A stretch of 64,000 bases of DNA from Xanthostigma xanthostigma (GCA_963575645.1 OY754469.1:39080753-39144752); one strand, 5' to 3'; counted from the first letter of the stretch, positions 43,352 to 54,139 are shown. Notes: a model not told the origin generated them from the letters alone. A program made the numbers and translations.

Positions 43352-43746
43352 AATGATGAGTATTTGGAAAGAATTCCGTGGCATAAGGATCGAAAATGAA
43401 GCAATACTGAGACTTTTTTAAACTTGTATTTAATACTAACGTTTCGATACGTTTTGTATCATCTTCAGAGTGTTCTGTAATTATATTTTCTTAGTTATAA
43501 AATTGTTTTGAATTAAAATATAATTATTCGTAAATGTGACAGCATTTGGTAAGTTTTCTAACATTTACGAATAATTATATTTTAATTCAAAACAATTTTA
43601 TAACTAAGAAAATATAATTACAGAACACTCTGAAGATGATACAAAACGTATCGAAACGTTAGTATTAAATACAAGTTTAAAAAAGTCTCAGTATTGCTTC
43701 ATTTTCGATCCTTATGCCACGGAATTCTTTCCAAATACTCATCATT
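43352..43746. repeat. palindrome with 186-bp arms and hammerhead-like core
   Basis: Arms 43352-43537 and 43561-43746 appear identical in inverse, around a 23-bp loop starting GACAGCATTTGG. Each arm includes CTGAAGATGATAC AAAA CGTATC GAAACG in outward reading. The lack of divergence implies recent formation or ongoing gene conversion. Transcription through it would give a 186-bp hairpin RNA. Confidence 0.92.
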
Positions 43747-43902
43747 AACTTCAATGGATCACAGTTACTCTATTTATTGAATAGAGTCAATCTTCATTAA
43801 TGAAAAAATTTGTGAATTTGTTTAGTTTTTTTTTTAACTAATTTTTCATTTTAGTCACTAATTTAAAATTCCCGCATCCATTCTGTTCTGTAAAGGGCGC
43901 TG

Positions 43903-44150
43903 CACAAGAGCCTCTTTTTGCCGCTAGATGCCTTGCTAGGTTTCAAACCATGCTGTGGCGCTGGGTTTCGTAATACCTTTTTTATGTGTACGCTTTATAC
44001 GATGAGTGTATTTTGTAGATGGGTTTGGTTCTCGTGCAGTGACAGTTCGGATGTTAACAAAAGTGAACGTTTAATGTCTCTGAACAGAACACACACTGTG
44101 ACGCCATGTTAGTTTGTGGGCGTTTGTCCATGTCGCCCACGTGACAAGAT
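43903..44150 (+). repeat. fragment of the GCTGCACACGAG element
   Basis: GGCGCTGCACAAGAGCC, GCCGCTAGATGCCTTGCTAG and CAGTGACAGTTCGGATGTTA match the reverse complement of 57330-57868. The left end of that family is recognisable. Confidence 0.7.
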
Positions 44151-44340
44151 ACTGTTTCCTGAAACACCGTTATAGCATATATCTCTTCTGCGCATGCACC
44201 GATTTTCCCCAAAAACAATAGGGCTCTTCATATTTACATACCGAATATCCTCCCAAAATTTGGTTTCAATCTGTTCATCTGTTTGACCTGCATCGTGTTC
44301 ACAGACAAACAGACGCACAGACATTTCATGATGAAGATTT
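44150..44340 (+). repeat. Helitron-like block with CACAGACAAACAGACGC
   Basis: Shares ATATCTCTTCTG.GCATGC, GATTTTCCCCAAAAACAAT and CACAGACAAACAGACGCACA with 49770-49920; related pieces lie at 54360-54480 and 62640-62700. Confidence 0.65.
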
Positions 44341-44449
44341 TGGCAGTGAGTCTGAAGGCTCTGAAGCAGGACTTGTCTAAATTGACTTTAAGCAATGAAT
44401 TTATGCAAGTGCGAAAAGTAATTTAGGTATATGCTTTTTGTAAACTTTT

Positions 44450-44964
44450 TAACCGACTTCAAAAAAGGAGGAGGTTCTTTGTTCGACTGTATATATATTT
44501 TTTTATTTTTTTTTATGTATGTTCACCGATTTCTCCGTCAATTATGGACCGATTTTCAAATATTTCGAGGTGGTCTCATCAGAACCAAGTCAGGATCTGA
44601 TGATGGATCCCGGAGAAATCGAGGGAAACTCTCAAATTTCAAAGGCACGCATACTTGGCCTACCCATTGCAATACTTTATCTAACACTAAAAAGAGAAAA
44701 ATAAAATATTTTTAACAAAAAAAAATTGAACCAACTTCAAAATATGCACTAAAAAGTGAAAAATAATTGCGTATTGAAATGTTTTGGAGTCGGTGTCAGC
44801 TAAAATGAAATCTATTCCGAGAACTAGAGACATGTAAGATTTAAATTGCTACTTTAGAATTCCGAACTAACACCGACTCCAAAACATTTCAATACGCAAT
44901 TATTTTTTACTTTTTAGTGCATATTTTGAAGTCGGTTCAGTTTTTTTTGTTAAAAATATTTTTT
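44450..44964 (+). mobile_element. GGAGGAGGTT element ending in a palindrome, copy 2
   Basis: Opens TTAACCGACTTCAAAAAAGG, GGAGGTTCTTTGTTCGACTG, then ATGTATGTTCACCGATTTCT. The 3' palindrome has arms 44703-44796 and 44870-44964, with inner GAGTCGGTGTC and CTAAAAAGTGAAAAATAATT. The loop starts AGCTAA then AATGAAATCTATTCCGAGAA, followed by a unique segment. Frames here are shadows. Confidence 0.8.
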
Positions 44965-45024
44965 TAATCTACCGTTTTCTTCTCTTAATCACCACTTTTT
45001 AAGAGACCGGATTTGGCAACACTG

Positions 45025-45949
45025 TATTTCAATACGAAAATATAGTTGCGCTCAATAAACCATGTCATGGCACCGTATAATTTTTTTTGTGTAAAACAAC
45101 GTTCTATTCCAAGCCATAATTTATATGATGATGATTTTTTATAAATTTATTTTTTGCTTTCTTATTATAGAATGTATAGGTAGGTGCTTACAAATTAATA
45201 TATTTAAACGTTCATTTCATATTTAAAGTCTATTTTTTTTCCCCACAACTATAAGTAAATTAGGTGCGATGACAGATTTCCTCTTCGGGGGGAGCAATAT
45301 GAGATTAAATGTAGACATAATAGAGTGCGCCAGAAGGAGGGTAATGTTTTTCGAGTGCATGTGAGTGTATGTGATGTATATATGTCTATTTTTTTGGAAC
45401 GCGCTGCGGCCTAAACGGCTTGATGAATTTTAACATAATATTAGGTGTCGTTCATTCGACATAGGATAGGTATAAATATAGCGTTAGTGTTTTAAAAAAG
45501 AGAGGGGGAATAAAAAAAATTAGGTCTGTAAAGTAAATTTGTGATGGCGACAATTGAACACACAAAAGTTCAATTTGGAAAATGTACCTATATATGTTTA
45601 CCGAAAAGTTAGTCTATGTTGAATAAAAAAAATTAGTAATTCAAAGAATAAATTATTATTATTATATCTAATAAATTCGTGTTTATAATTGACCTTGAGG
45701 TCACTGGCTTTTTTATGCTTAAGTAGGTGTCAAACATTTAATTTTTTTAACACGATGCTTCTTTATTCCGTGTATCTATTTTCCAGTTTTTTAAAGGAAA
45801 TTAACAATAAAACAGTAAAGCGGGGTATTCCTGTAAATTACTTTTTTGCACGATCTCCTACAAAATAACTGCTTTTCATGGTGCTAGTAAAATAACCTAT
45901 TTGGCACTAGTGCATAAAGTATAAAACAAAAGAAACGCAAACGTAGTCG
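45025..45949. other. unassigned spacer
   Basis: AT-rich with several T and A runs. No gene or repeat recognised. Confidence 0.3.
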
Positions 45950-46590
45950 TATACTACTTCATAGAACAGAGGCAGATGACGTAAGTAATCATATTCAATA
46001 CTGTGAATTGCAATCTGAGAAAGACACTTACATATCGTCGTTGGTTCTGTAATACCTCTTATGTGCAAAAAGTAAAGTTTGCAGGAAAGGCCAAAAAGTG
46101 GTTATTTCAGCAGTGGATGGTAAGAGCTAGCAATGTCAGAGGTATATTACTAATTCATACTTATATTCACTATATATGTTTAATTAAGACGAAGTATTTT
46201 CTTAAAAAATATTTAACGTTAATTTATTGGCACATGGGAGGAATTATTTGATACAACTTTTCACATAAGAGTTATTTCCCCTTTTTGGTTACTGTAAAAT
46301 TAATTTGAAGGTATTACTAGTGTATAGAGCTTTCCTGAATCTTTTCATCTAAAAAACGTAAAATCTGCCAACTATGCTGTATAATGGAGCTATTACAGAA
46401 CCAACTACGATATACAGTGTTTCAAAGAGTATATAAAAAAAGAGCGAAATATAATAAATAATTACTGTATTTTAAATCGTAACTCGTAGATATAAAAATC
46501 ATTCGAATGATTTTGAATAACCTCTCGAGAGACTTTTTAATAATCGAATAGTTCGACATTTTTCACTCGAAATATGTGATCTGTAGTCTA
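45950..46590 (+). repeat. partial copy of the 33475-34925 hAT family
   Basis: CTTCATAGAA.AG..GTAAGTAATCATATTCAATA matches 33886-33945, and AACTCGTAG.TATAAAAATC, TTCGAATGATTTTGAATAAC and CCTCTCGAGA match 34830-34875. A different element (46030-46412) occupies the middle. Confidence 0.65.
46030..46412. mobile_element. TIR element nested in the hAT copy
   Basis: Ends ATATCGTCGTTGGTTCTGTA and TACAGAACCAACTACGATAT are inverted over about 20 bp. The interior is AT-rich; the frame at 46003-46251 crosses its boundary and is not a gene. Confidence 0.7.
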
Positions 46591-47102
46591 CTGTATTTGA
46601 AGGTGTTAAGGCCGCTTTGCGCGATGTAAATAAATGAGAATGTTTGCACGTATGTAATCCGCTTAACATTTTAATAACAATTCGTGATATCTGTTAGACA
46701 TATAATAAACACAGAGAAACATTCTCTCAATAGAAAGTTTTCAAATTTACACAGCAATTATGTGTGTTATCAGCACATCAAAGCCTATTTAATTTTGCGT
46801 GTATATTTTAATAGAAATAACAGCAAATAAAACATTTAAATTACGGAATTTATAACTGTCTTTCTATGTTGGCAGTTATTTGAGAAGTCTAGTTCGAAAT
46901 AGATAGATGTTGTGAATTATAGACGCTTGACAACGGATACGGGAGTAAGTAAAAATTCGAAATAAATAAAAAAAAATATACCATGCTTTTGAAGCGAATT
47001 AAAAAGTATAAAATAATTTCTTTGCAGATAGATTTTTAACTTGCACGATTTAAAACGAAAAACGTAGTAAAATACATCGTAAAAAAATAAAAATATTATA
47101 TG
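46591..47102. other. unassigned spacer
   Basis: GAATTATAGACGCTTGACAA at 46914 resembles GATTATAGACGATCGACAAC at 33373, so part may be dispersed repeat. No gene. Confidence 0.35.
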
Positions 47103-47172
47103 GTCCATGGGGGGTCGAACCTGCGACCTTCGCGTTCAACACTCTAACCAACTGAGCTATTATAGCTCTTAT
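47103..47172 (-). pseudogene. tRNA-like sequence
   Basis: The minus strand has A-box TAGCTCAGTTGGTTAGAG and B-box GCAGGTTCGACCCCC. The anticodon arm is shortened and cannot fold normally, and the acceptor strands do not pair. It is a tRNA pseudogene or the head of a SINE whose body I do not recognise. Confidence 0.6.
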
Positions 47173-48224
47173 AATAGGCCTTACAATGGTGAACAAATAA
47201 GAATGAATTATATGTATCAATTAAATAGTTTAATTTTTTTTTTATTTTCTTCTTTATATTCTTTCTCTCATCAGGAAGTTAGTTTAAAGTCAATTACAGA
47301 GTTCCACCGGGACAGACACACAAGAAAGTGAGTTAATAGTAACAAAAAGAATATAGACATTAATGATCTTATCCTAAATTGTCGAGTGTCTACACTCTAC
47401 AATAATTTATCTATCGAAATAATGATTTTCACAGAAAATTAATAAATTTGAGTTTCTAAAATAGAGTGTTTTTGCAAGGTTGAAAATATACAAAAACAAC
47501 ATTAATTGATTGTTAAAAAAAATTTAAAGTAATTTCGGCTATTACTGAATTCTGTGTCGTCCTACAGCAAATAGAAGTCATATCTATTTAAATGAAGTAC
47601 TTATGATTAGAGATTTTTAACACGAAACTTTCTAGACATACAGCAAACAAAGCAGACCAAAACATGACGCAATATTTCATTTATTTTGACGACTTTTAAA
47701 TGCAATAACAACAATTTACAGTTTCAAACGTAGAAACTACAGTGTGACCAATATAACTTTTCATTAGAAACGTATTTACTAAAGGTACCTATCAATCATA
47801 GTAATATAAGACAAATATTTTCAGATAAATATGCTACTTCTCAAAGTTAGTAGATCCTACAGAGTTTGACTCGTCCCATCTTACTAGGACTATGTAAATC
47901 TCTTACTTTAAAAATTCAATTTATTGCAAAAAATATCAGTATTCTATCTTTTAAACTGCCATTAAAGTTTATAAACAACAATCGTTATCGCACAATCAAT
48001 TGCCAGGTCCGCCAGATGGCGTCATTCTCCCACTACTAAACGAGGCAACCTCTATAATCATCTTACCTTGACTACTTGTTATGCCAAAAAGACAGTTGAA
48101 CATCAATCAAGTTCGATGGTCGAGTTTCTATCGCGTCTGCTCGTATTTTTTTGCAGCCACATTCACTCGTAAAAGTGTTTCTTTTAAAAAAAAATATGGG
48201 TCGTGTGGGACGCCTGGCAGGTAT
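47173..48224. other. unassigned spacer
   Basis: AT-rich. ACGAGGCAACCTCTATAATC near 48041 resembles the right end of the 6631-7352 element. No gene recognised. Confidence 0.35.
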
Positions 48225-48375
48225 GTGACAAATTTACAGCGAAATTCTAGTAACTAACAGGCAAACAGACGCACAGAGTTTTTCCATAAAATGTATTTTT
48301 TTGATTCGGGGAATAGGACCTCAAAACGAAAAAATATTGTAAAATTCCTGAAAAGTGAATTTTGACCTAAACTAG
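48225..48375 (+). repeat. dispersed repeat fragment
   Basis: GGCAAACAGACGCACAGAGT, GATTCGGGGAATAGGACC and GTGAATTTTGACCTAAACT match 49900-50010. Confidence 0.6.
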
Positions 48376-48412
48376 TACCATTACTCACTTGTGGGTTGGA
48401 ATTGGTGATGTG

Positions 48413-49051
48413 TCCACATGACTCTTTATTGGGAGCTGGCTCCGTGCGCTCCGCTCACTAAAAAGATTCGCTCAGAGCGAGTCGTTCAAAGGAGCGACAC
48501 TAGACAGTACGCACTAAATAAGACTGCAGACTGCAGAGGTGTGAGCTGTCATCATAAATGCTCAGGAGTCATGTAGCATTGCACAATGCACAGCACAGTA
48601 CACACACTCAGCTCTGAGCCCATTTTAATATGATACTGAACTTATATTATTCGCATTTCGGATAAACTATAAAGTATAATAAAAGCTTAATAACTTAAAA
48701 AGCTAAAAAACAATAATAGTGTTTATTGTTACAATATTATATCTTTGTCAGCGACGTCAATGTGAATGGTTTAAGTCACTGTCAGCTTAGTACTATTGAA
48801 CTTACAGTGTGTCATTCAACATTAAATGGCTCAGCAATTAAGATAACTCCGTATACGTGCAAAATTCACTAGTGCCTCTGTGGCCTGTGCTGTGTGCGCT
48901 CTGTAAATGTGCGAATACAACAGTACAGAAAAGCTCAGCACAGAGCAATGGCGCTCGGAGTGAGTCATTCACAAAAAAAAGAGCGACTCGCTCCGCTCCG
49001 TGAAAGGAGTCGTTCATTATGAACGACTCGCTCAGGAGCCACACATCACTA
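48413..49051. mobile_element. hAT-like element with GAGCGAGTCG repeats
   Basis: Ends TGGTGATGTGT and ACACATCACTA. Both flanking 150-bp regions carry clusters of GAGCGACTCG or CGCTCCGCTC motifs in both orientations. The 8-bp flanks do not match, so hAT assignment rests on the end sequence only. The frame at 48838-49131 is a shadow. Confidence 0.6.
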
Positions 49052-49297
49052 GCGGACTCAACTGTACCGCGGAATGTGTTACACGCGAAAGTTTCATTTG
49101 TAACACAATATAAAATAACCTTTGTTTTCAATTTCCAGCGCTATCTGATGGGTGCATCTTTTGTTTGTAAACGTGACCTACTATTCGAACAGTACGAATA
49201 ATTGTTACGAAAAACTATTAAAATACAATTTATGCGTCAATCACGATCAAATTATTTTATAAACAATGCAGACAACTGACTTGTAATTACGTTTAAA

Positions 49298-49377
49298 ACC
49301 GATCGAGTGGCCTAACGGCTAATCGTGACTCGCATTCGGGAGGTACTAGGTTCGAATCCCGGCGGGGGTAGTACACC
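49298..49377 (+). pseudogene. tRNA-derived SINE head
   Basis: A-box-like GTGGCCTAACGGCTAA and B-box AGGTTCGAATCCCGGC. The stretch ACTCGCATTCGGGAGGTACT is shared with the SINE heads at 6864 and 14690, but the SINE body does not follow. Confidence 0.65.
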
Positions 49378-49384
49378 GAAAAAA

Positions 49385-50030
49385 AATCCAGCCAATTGGG
49401 CGACGGGATTATTTCAATTTGACATTTGATATATACCTATAGTACCTATATATAATGCAAAGAATAAAATTTCTGATAGTGCGTGAGGTGACGCGGGTAA
49501 TGGCTAGTATTAAATATGATATTTGCTATTCGTTGCCATGGTTAATAATATTGTTCCCACGTCATGTAAAAATTAATGAAAGCATGCTTAACTAGTTTAT
49601 TTCTGACAGACTTACAAAACAAAAGAGCAGCTGTTTTTTTTTAATTTTCAAAATATTTCCGAAACTATAAAGTTTAGGAAAAAATTTTTTTACGAAACTT
49701 TCTTGATAAAATAAGTAGAATAATAATCCGTTATGAAAAGTATACCATTATTGTATAAAACGTTATATCATATACCTCTACTTCTGTGCATGCGCCGATT
49801 TTCCCCAAAAACAATAGAGCACTTTGTATTTGCATATCAAACATCCTCCCAAAATTTGGTTTCAATCCGTTCATCCTTTTGACCTGTATCGTGTTCACAG
49901 ACAAACAGACGCACAAAGTTTTTTCAAAAATATGTTTTTTAGATTCGGGGAACCTTAAAACCAAAAATATTGTAAAATTTTGAAAAGTGAATTTTGACCT
50001 AAACTGGTACCAAAAGTTGGTTAATATTAT
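49385..50030 (+). mobile_element. Helitron-like composite repeat, copy
   Basis: GCCAATTGGGCGACGGGA, GCGGGTAATGGCTAGTATT, GCATGCTTAACTAGTTTATT and TTCACAGACAAACAGACGCA mark it. It aligns with the reverse complement of 62640-63065 and partly with 54140-54480 and 44150-44340. The 143-codon minus frame across it is a shadow. Confidence 0.7.
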
Positions 50031-50511
50031 TAATAAGTGCAAACTACGTATTGCAAATCCAGTAAAACATAAAAATACAAAATTAAAAAAAATAAAACTC
50101 CTAGCTCCTTCCAAAATGCTTCTAAAAGGAAGAAAATAATAACATTTTGAAGTCGACGCCAATTTAATAAAATATCTGTTAACTTTTAGTAATTACGTAA
50201 CGCGTCCAGAAAATGAAGTGTGTTAATGTTATTCAAGAGTGTTAACCGTCTTTGATGAAATTGGACATCCTGGAGTGTGTATTTAATATTTATATACGTT
50301 TTCACAAATAATTACTATTACCAATGTTTGTCTAAGCCTTCTTGATGGATGAAACATCTCCAAATAATAACGAATGGACGTATTTACATGTTATATGTAC
50401 ATAAAAACTGTTCTTCGGTCCGGACCTTGCAGGTTGTTAAGGCGAGAAATAGTGACTGAAAAACTGTTATTTTTATAACGGATGCAGCTATTACTGTTAT
50501 CTGAAAATAAC
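50031..50511. other. unassigned, one decayed palindrome-family piece
   Basis: CTAAAAGGAAGAAAATAATA, then ACATTTTGAAGTCGACGCCA (50130-50165), is an arm-like relic of the GAGTCGGYGTC palindrome family. No gene. Confidence 0.4.
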
Positions 50512-50721
50512 TACCTTCAAAACAAAAACAGAAAGGAATTTCTCTCTCTGGTCTCTCTCGCTTATATCGACCCGGTATTTGACAGTGGGGTCGTGGCAAT
50601 GGGGCCCCACGTCTAGTTGGCCGCTTCTTATAATCGAACAGCCCCGAATTCTGGCGTAAGCAGCGATCCGGCACGGGCGGTACACAGAGGGAAATTCGTT
50701 TCTGTTTTTGTTTTGAAGGTA
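50512..50721. mobile_element. 210-bp TA-flanked MITE
   Basis: Ends TACCTTCAAAACAAAAACAG and CTGTTTTTGTTTTGAAGGTA are inverted, with AGAAAGGAATTT also mirrored. TA at both borders fits a Tc1/mariner-type target. The interior contains GGTCGTGGCAATGGGGCCCC. Confidence 0.8.
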
Positions 50722-50875
50722 TAGTCAGCAGATGTGAAAACTAATAAATATTTAATTATTTGCTTTATTGTTCTCACAAGAAGTGTGTAATTATTGGTTT
50801 GATCAGTTCCAGGCAGTGGCAGCGCGTGAACATTTTAAATGGGTAGTAGAAGTTTTGTTCCAAAATATGTATTGA

Positions 50876-50985
50876 AGGAGATTTATTTGGTTGAGGAACA
50901 ATTGAAAATAAGCTTTACCAGTGTATCGGTTGTGGCCAACGTTTCGAAAAATATATTTTCATCATCAGGGCCTATGAACATGTAT
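50876..50985 (-). repeat. hammerhead-core repeat fragment
   Basis: The minus strand reads CTGATGATGAAAATATATTT, then TTCGAAACGTTGGCCAC: an exact CTGATGA, a GAAAA/TTTTC stem and GAAAC. The surroundings (AAATAAGCTTTACCA, GGTTGAGGA) match 27100-27135. Confidence 0.65.
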
Positions 50986-51477
50986 AATATTCGTTACATA
51001 TATTATTATAATTTCTAACTTACATTATAAACATTATAGATAGATAATACTAAAAGCTATAACATACCTCAATGCAAGTTAAGATGGTAAATTGTAAAAA
51101 TAATTCTAATATACATGATCATTTATTATGAATCTCGACAATTTTTAATTTTAAAATTATCATAAAACAGTTTTCTTATAAAATTGTTTTGTCAATTGTG
51201 CAAATAATATTGTACTAATGTATAAGAAAGGCTATCTCTATACAAACTGCATTTTGTTTACAAGTTAGAATTTGTTGAAATTTGTTAATTAATTATATTA
51301 TATTATATTTTAAATGGGTGTTTTGCAGGGTTAGCCAGAGGTACCTGCTGACACCGGCTAAGAACGAGGGGGATAATTAAATTATGAATCATATCCATGC
51401 TTACGCTGTTTTAATTAGGTATCAACTTTTTTCAAACACTGTTGGCAACGCTGTAACACTAGTCACTACTGCCATAA
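50986..51477. other. unassigned spacer
   Basis: AT-rich, no feature recognised; GAGGTACCTGCTGACACCGG at 51340 is locally GC-rich. Confidence 0.3.
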
Positions 51478-51690
51478 GCCGTGTGTCGTGTATCAGGTAT
51501 GTGTATGTAACAATATACGTATCGCAGAGTCAATGTCGTCAAAGGTGTTTACTGAATGAGATAGATTCAGTGAACACTTCTAGCATATGACAGAGATATA
51601 AATGCTTATTTATACTAATGTGCTGACGATAAATGCAGCTCAAAGCCGGTCAGGAGTTGCACGGTGTACACCGGGAGTATCTGATGATGA
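51478..51690 (+). repeat. dispersed repeat, copy 2 of 2
   Basis: Forward copy of the 108-347 repeat; it lacks about 25 bp after AGCCGGTC. Confidence 0.7.
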
Positions 51691-51779
51691 CTTTTCGAAT
51701 ATGGCGACTCCACACGCATATTATGTCAAGTGGAAGGTCCCTCTAGCCGAGGATAACAGATTTAGTAAGAAAGGAAAGT

Positions 51780-52124
51780 GCTAGCTGTTACCCGCAGCTT
51801 CACACGCGATTGAGATGAAACGGGACAGCGACAACAGTAGTGGAACCGTACCACTTTAAAAAAGCAATGTTTATACACTTTGATGTTTTCGCCAGTAATT
51901 TTAGAATCATCCCCTATTTTGCCCTCCTGAGGGATGATTTTGCAGAAACGCTGAAATACGTAATCCTTTGTTTCTTACCAAAAGCCTAAATATGAATTTT
52001 CATATCCCTATCCTCAGAATGCAATCTATCTCCTTGCCAAATTTTATCAAAATCTGTTCAGCGGTTTACGTGTGAAAGCGTAACAAACAAACAAACTCAC
52101 ATTCGCATTTATAATATTAGGATA
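51780..52124 (-). mobile_element. Helitron-like element
   Basis: The plus strand begins CTAGCTGTTACCCGCAGCTT and ends CGCATTTATAATATTAGGAT, the inverse of the classic form with CCTAATATTATAAATGCG at the 5' end and CTAG at the 3' end. CAAAATCTGTTCAGCGGTTT and GAAAGCGTAACAAAC are typical phrases. No coding region. Confidence 0.8.
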
Positions 52125-52559
52125 GAATTTTTGGACAGTAACTCTTTGGTTCGTTTCTGCTGTTCCATTCAGTTCGAACGTGCGCTAGTTCTGTACCGAG
52201 TCGGTGCAAGTGTATACACTGTATACAGACAGTGCATTCGATATGTAAACACGGTGCATAAGTGCATGTCCGTGTAGATACACCCGGTGTGTGTGAGTGC
52301 GTGTGTTATCATCGTAAAACGTTAGATTAGAAAGGGTGTGAGCGAGAGAGGAGTATTCGAGGTGTGCGTTTGTGCGACTGAGACAATGATACAGTGTTTA
52401 CATGTGTGGTGCACACTGAGAATGGAGCACGTGACACGCCTGCTAATGAGGAATTCTCTCTGTGAGAACGCGTACAGTCGCGACATCAAAATGCACTAGC
52501 AGTCGCGAAGGGTTGAGTCAAATACGACCATCAAGTTCGAGATCGAGTCATATCCTGAG
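52125..52559 (+). promoter_or_regulatory. unexplained GC/TG-rich stretch, possible 5' region
   Basis: CCATTCAGTTCGAACGTGCG (52166) has an arthropod initiator-like TCAGTT, but no TATA box and only a weak downstream element. TG-rich and GTGTATACACTGTATACAGA motifs follow. It could be a transposon 5' UTR promoter or a host first exon. No frame or second copy supports either. Confidence 0.2.
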
Positions 52560-53060
52560 TTGAGCGCATCATTAGATCAATTAGGCTTTTGAAAAAAAAA
52601 TAATTATCGATTTTTTTATTGTATTTTAAAACTTTATTATAAATAATATTGATAATCGATGCGAAAAACTTTCAAAAAACTTTTTTGAAATTAATTATAA
52701 GCAATTTAAAATTGATAAAATATTTAAAAAAAATCATGTGACTGCAAACGCACTAAAATTGTTTTTGACAGTTGTGACGTCATAATGGTAAAATGTATAT
52801 ACGCAGTATACTATCAATGGCTTCTACATGTCTATTGACTAAAACATTATGACGTCACATTATGTTCGGGAAATGTCGGCGCGTTCTCGGAACTGGGTAC
52901 AAAAATTTATTTTTAATTTGATATAACTTTTGAATTATAACGAAAATAAAAAAGAAAAATAGTTTTGTTATAAAACTTATATACGATCTTTCCATTTATG
53001 ACAAAAAAAATTTCATTCAAAAGCCCAATTCTAGAGAACTGAAATTGTGGACGCGCTCAC
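52560..53060. mobile_element. TIR element, GAGCGC ends
   Basis: GAGCGCATCATTAGATCAAT, then AGGCTTTTGAA, at the left pairs imperfectly with TTCAAAAGCCCAATTCTAG, then GGACGCGCTC, at the right. Inside, TGTGACGTCATAATG and CATTATGACGTCACA form a second inverted pair containing CRE-type TGACGTCA. Confidence 0.7.
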
Positions 53061-53072
53061 GATAACATAAAG

Positions 53073-53361
53073 CAGAGGTTCCCAATTTTATTTGGCCATA
53101 TGGAACCCTAATTGATCATACTTTTTTTGACGGAACCCTATAGCTGGCTATATTTTGATAACTAAAGTGTTTACCTTCTAGTTAAATACTTTTATGTTAA
53201 ACTCGAAGAAAAATCAAATTATAAATGAAAAATAATTATTATAAGTATTGCAAGACATTTATTGTAACAAAAAATACAATGTAATTCTCGGACAGACCGC
53301 GGAACCCCTTTTAGGAATGGTTGACCCCAGGGTTCCGCGGAACACCTTTTAGGAATCGTTG
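53073..53361. mobile_element. 289-bp hAT element
   Basis: Ends CAGAGGTTCCCAATTT and GGAATCGTTG; flanks ACATAAAG and ACATATAA match at 6 of 8. The right end carries a duplicated CCTTTTAGGAAT.GTTGA block. Confidence 0.65.
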
Positions 53362-53647
53362 ACATATAAAGAATAGTTAGCTCAATGATATTATTTAGCG
53401 TTTTAATTTTTAAACGCTATTTTTAAAAATTAGGATATCAATAGCGTTTTAAGAATGTCGTTTCTATCATAACAATTATCGCTTATATATTGTGAAATAT
53501 AAGGGTTTGAATCACTGTCTATAATTTACTAACTGAACTAGTATTTTAATAAAAAAATGTTTGTTTATTGTTAACGAGTGCGGCGACGCAGATAAGGGCT
53601 AGTACAAAATATAATAATAATAATAATAATATAATTGCATATTACAA
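53362..53647. other. unassigned spacer with AAT microsatellite
   Basis: An AATAAT run of about 25 bp at 53609-53633; otherwise AT-rich. Confidence 0.5.
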
Positions 53648-54137
53648 TAAAATATTTTTAACAAAAAAATTGAACCGACTTCACACTAAAAAGTAAAAAA
53701 TAATTGCGTATTGAAATGTTTTGGAGTCGGTGTCAGCCAAAATGAAATCTATTCCGAGAACTACACCGACTCCAAAACATTTCAATACGCAATTATTTTT
53801 TACTTTTTAGTGTGAAGTCGGTTCAATTTTTTTGTTAAAAATATTTTATTTTTCTCTTTTTAGTGTTAATCTAACACTAAAAATCGGTGAACATACATAA
53901 AAAACATTATGTGTGTCTTTGAAATTTGAGAGTTTCCCTCGATTTCTCCGGATTCCACCATCAGATCCTGACTTGGTTCCGATGGGACCACCTCTGAGTT
54001 GCACTCTTTCGAATAAAAAAAATATTTGAAAATCGGTCCATAATTGAGAGAGAAATCGGTGAACATACATAAAAAAAAAAAAAAAAATATATACAGACGA
54101 ACATAGAACCTCCTCCTTTTTGTTGAAGTCGGTTAAA
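53648..54137 (-). mobile_element. GGAGGAGGTT element ending in a palindrome, copy 3
   Basis: Minus orientation: TTTTAACCGACTTCAACAAA, GGAGGAGGTTCTATG, a poly-A on plus (54069-54086), TCACCGATTTCT and GGATCTGATGGTGGAATCCG. The palindrome arms are 53648-53733 and 53763-53850, with an exact GAGTCGGTGTC inner motif. The loop has the same AATGAAATCTATTCCGAGAA core as at 44.8 kb, but inverted relative to the element body. Confidence 0.82.
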
Positions 54138-54139
54138 AA

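Larger units (their letters stand above)
43230..45024. mobile_element. 1.8-kb hAT-like element filled with nested repeats
   Basis: Ends CAGTGTTGCCAGAT and ATTTGGCAACACTG. The flanks ATTCCAAT and ATTTCAAT match at 7 of 8, with a 1-nt offset at the right. Original sequence shows only at the margins (TTTTAGCGGTAGATCTACC, also at 3840). The interior holds the palindrome at 43352, the fragment at 43903, the block at 44150 and the palindrome element at 44450. Confidence 0.7.

Noticed and set aside
49731-50162. 143-codon minus-strand protein
   Set aside because: It lies on the antisense of a dispersed Helitron-like repeat found at four other places and shows no family motif.
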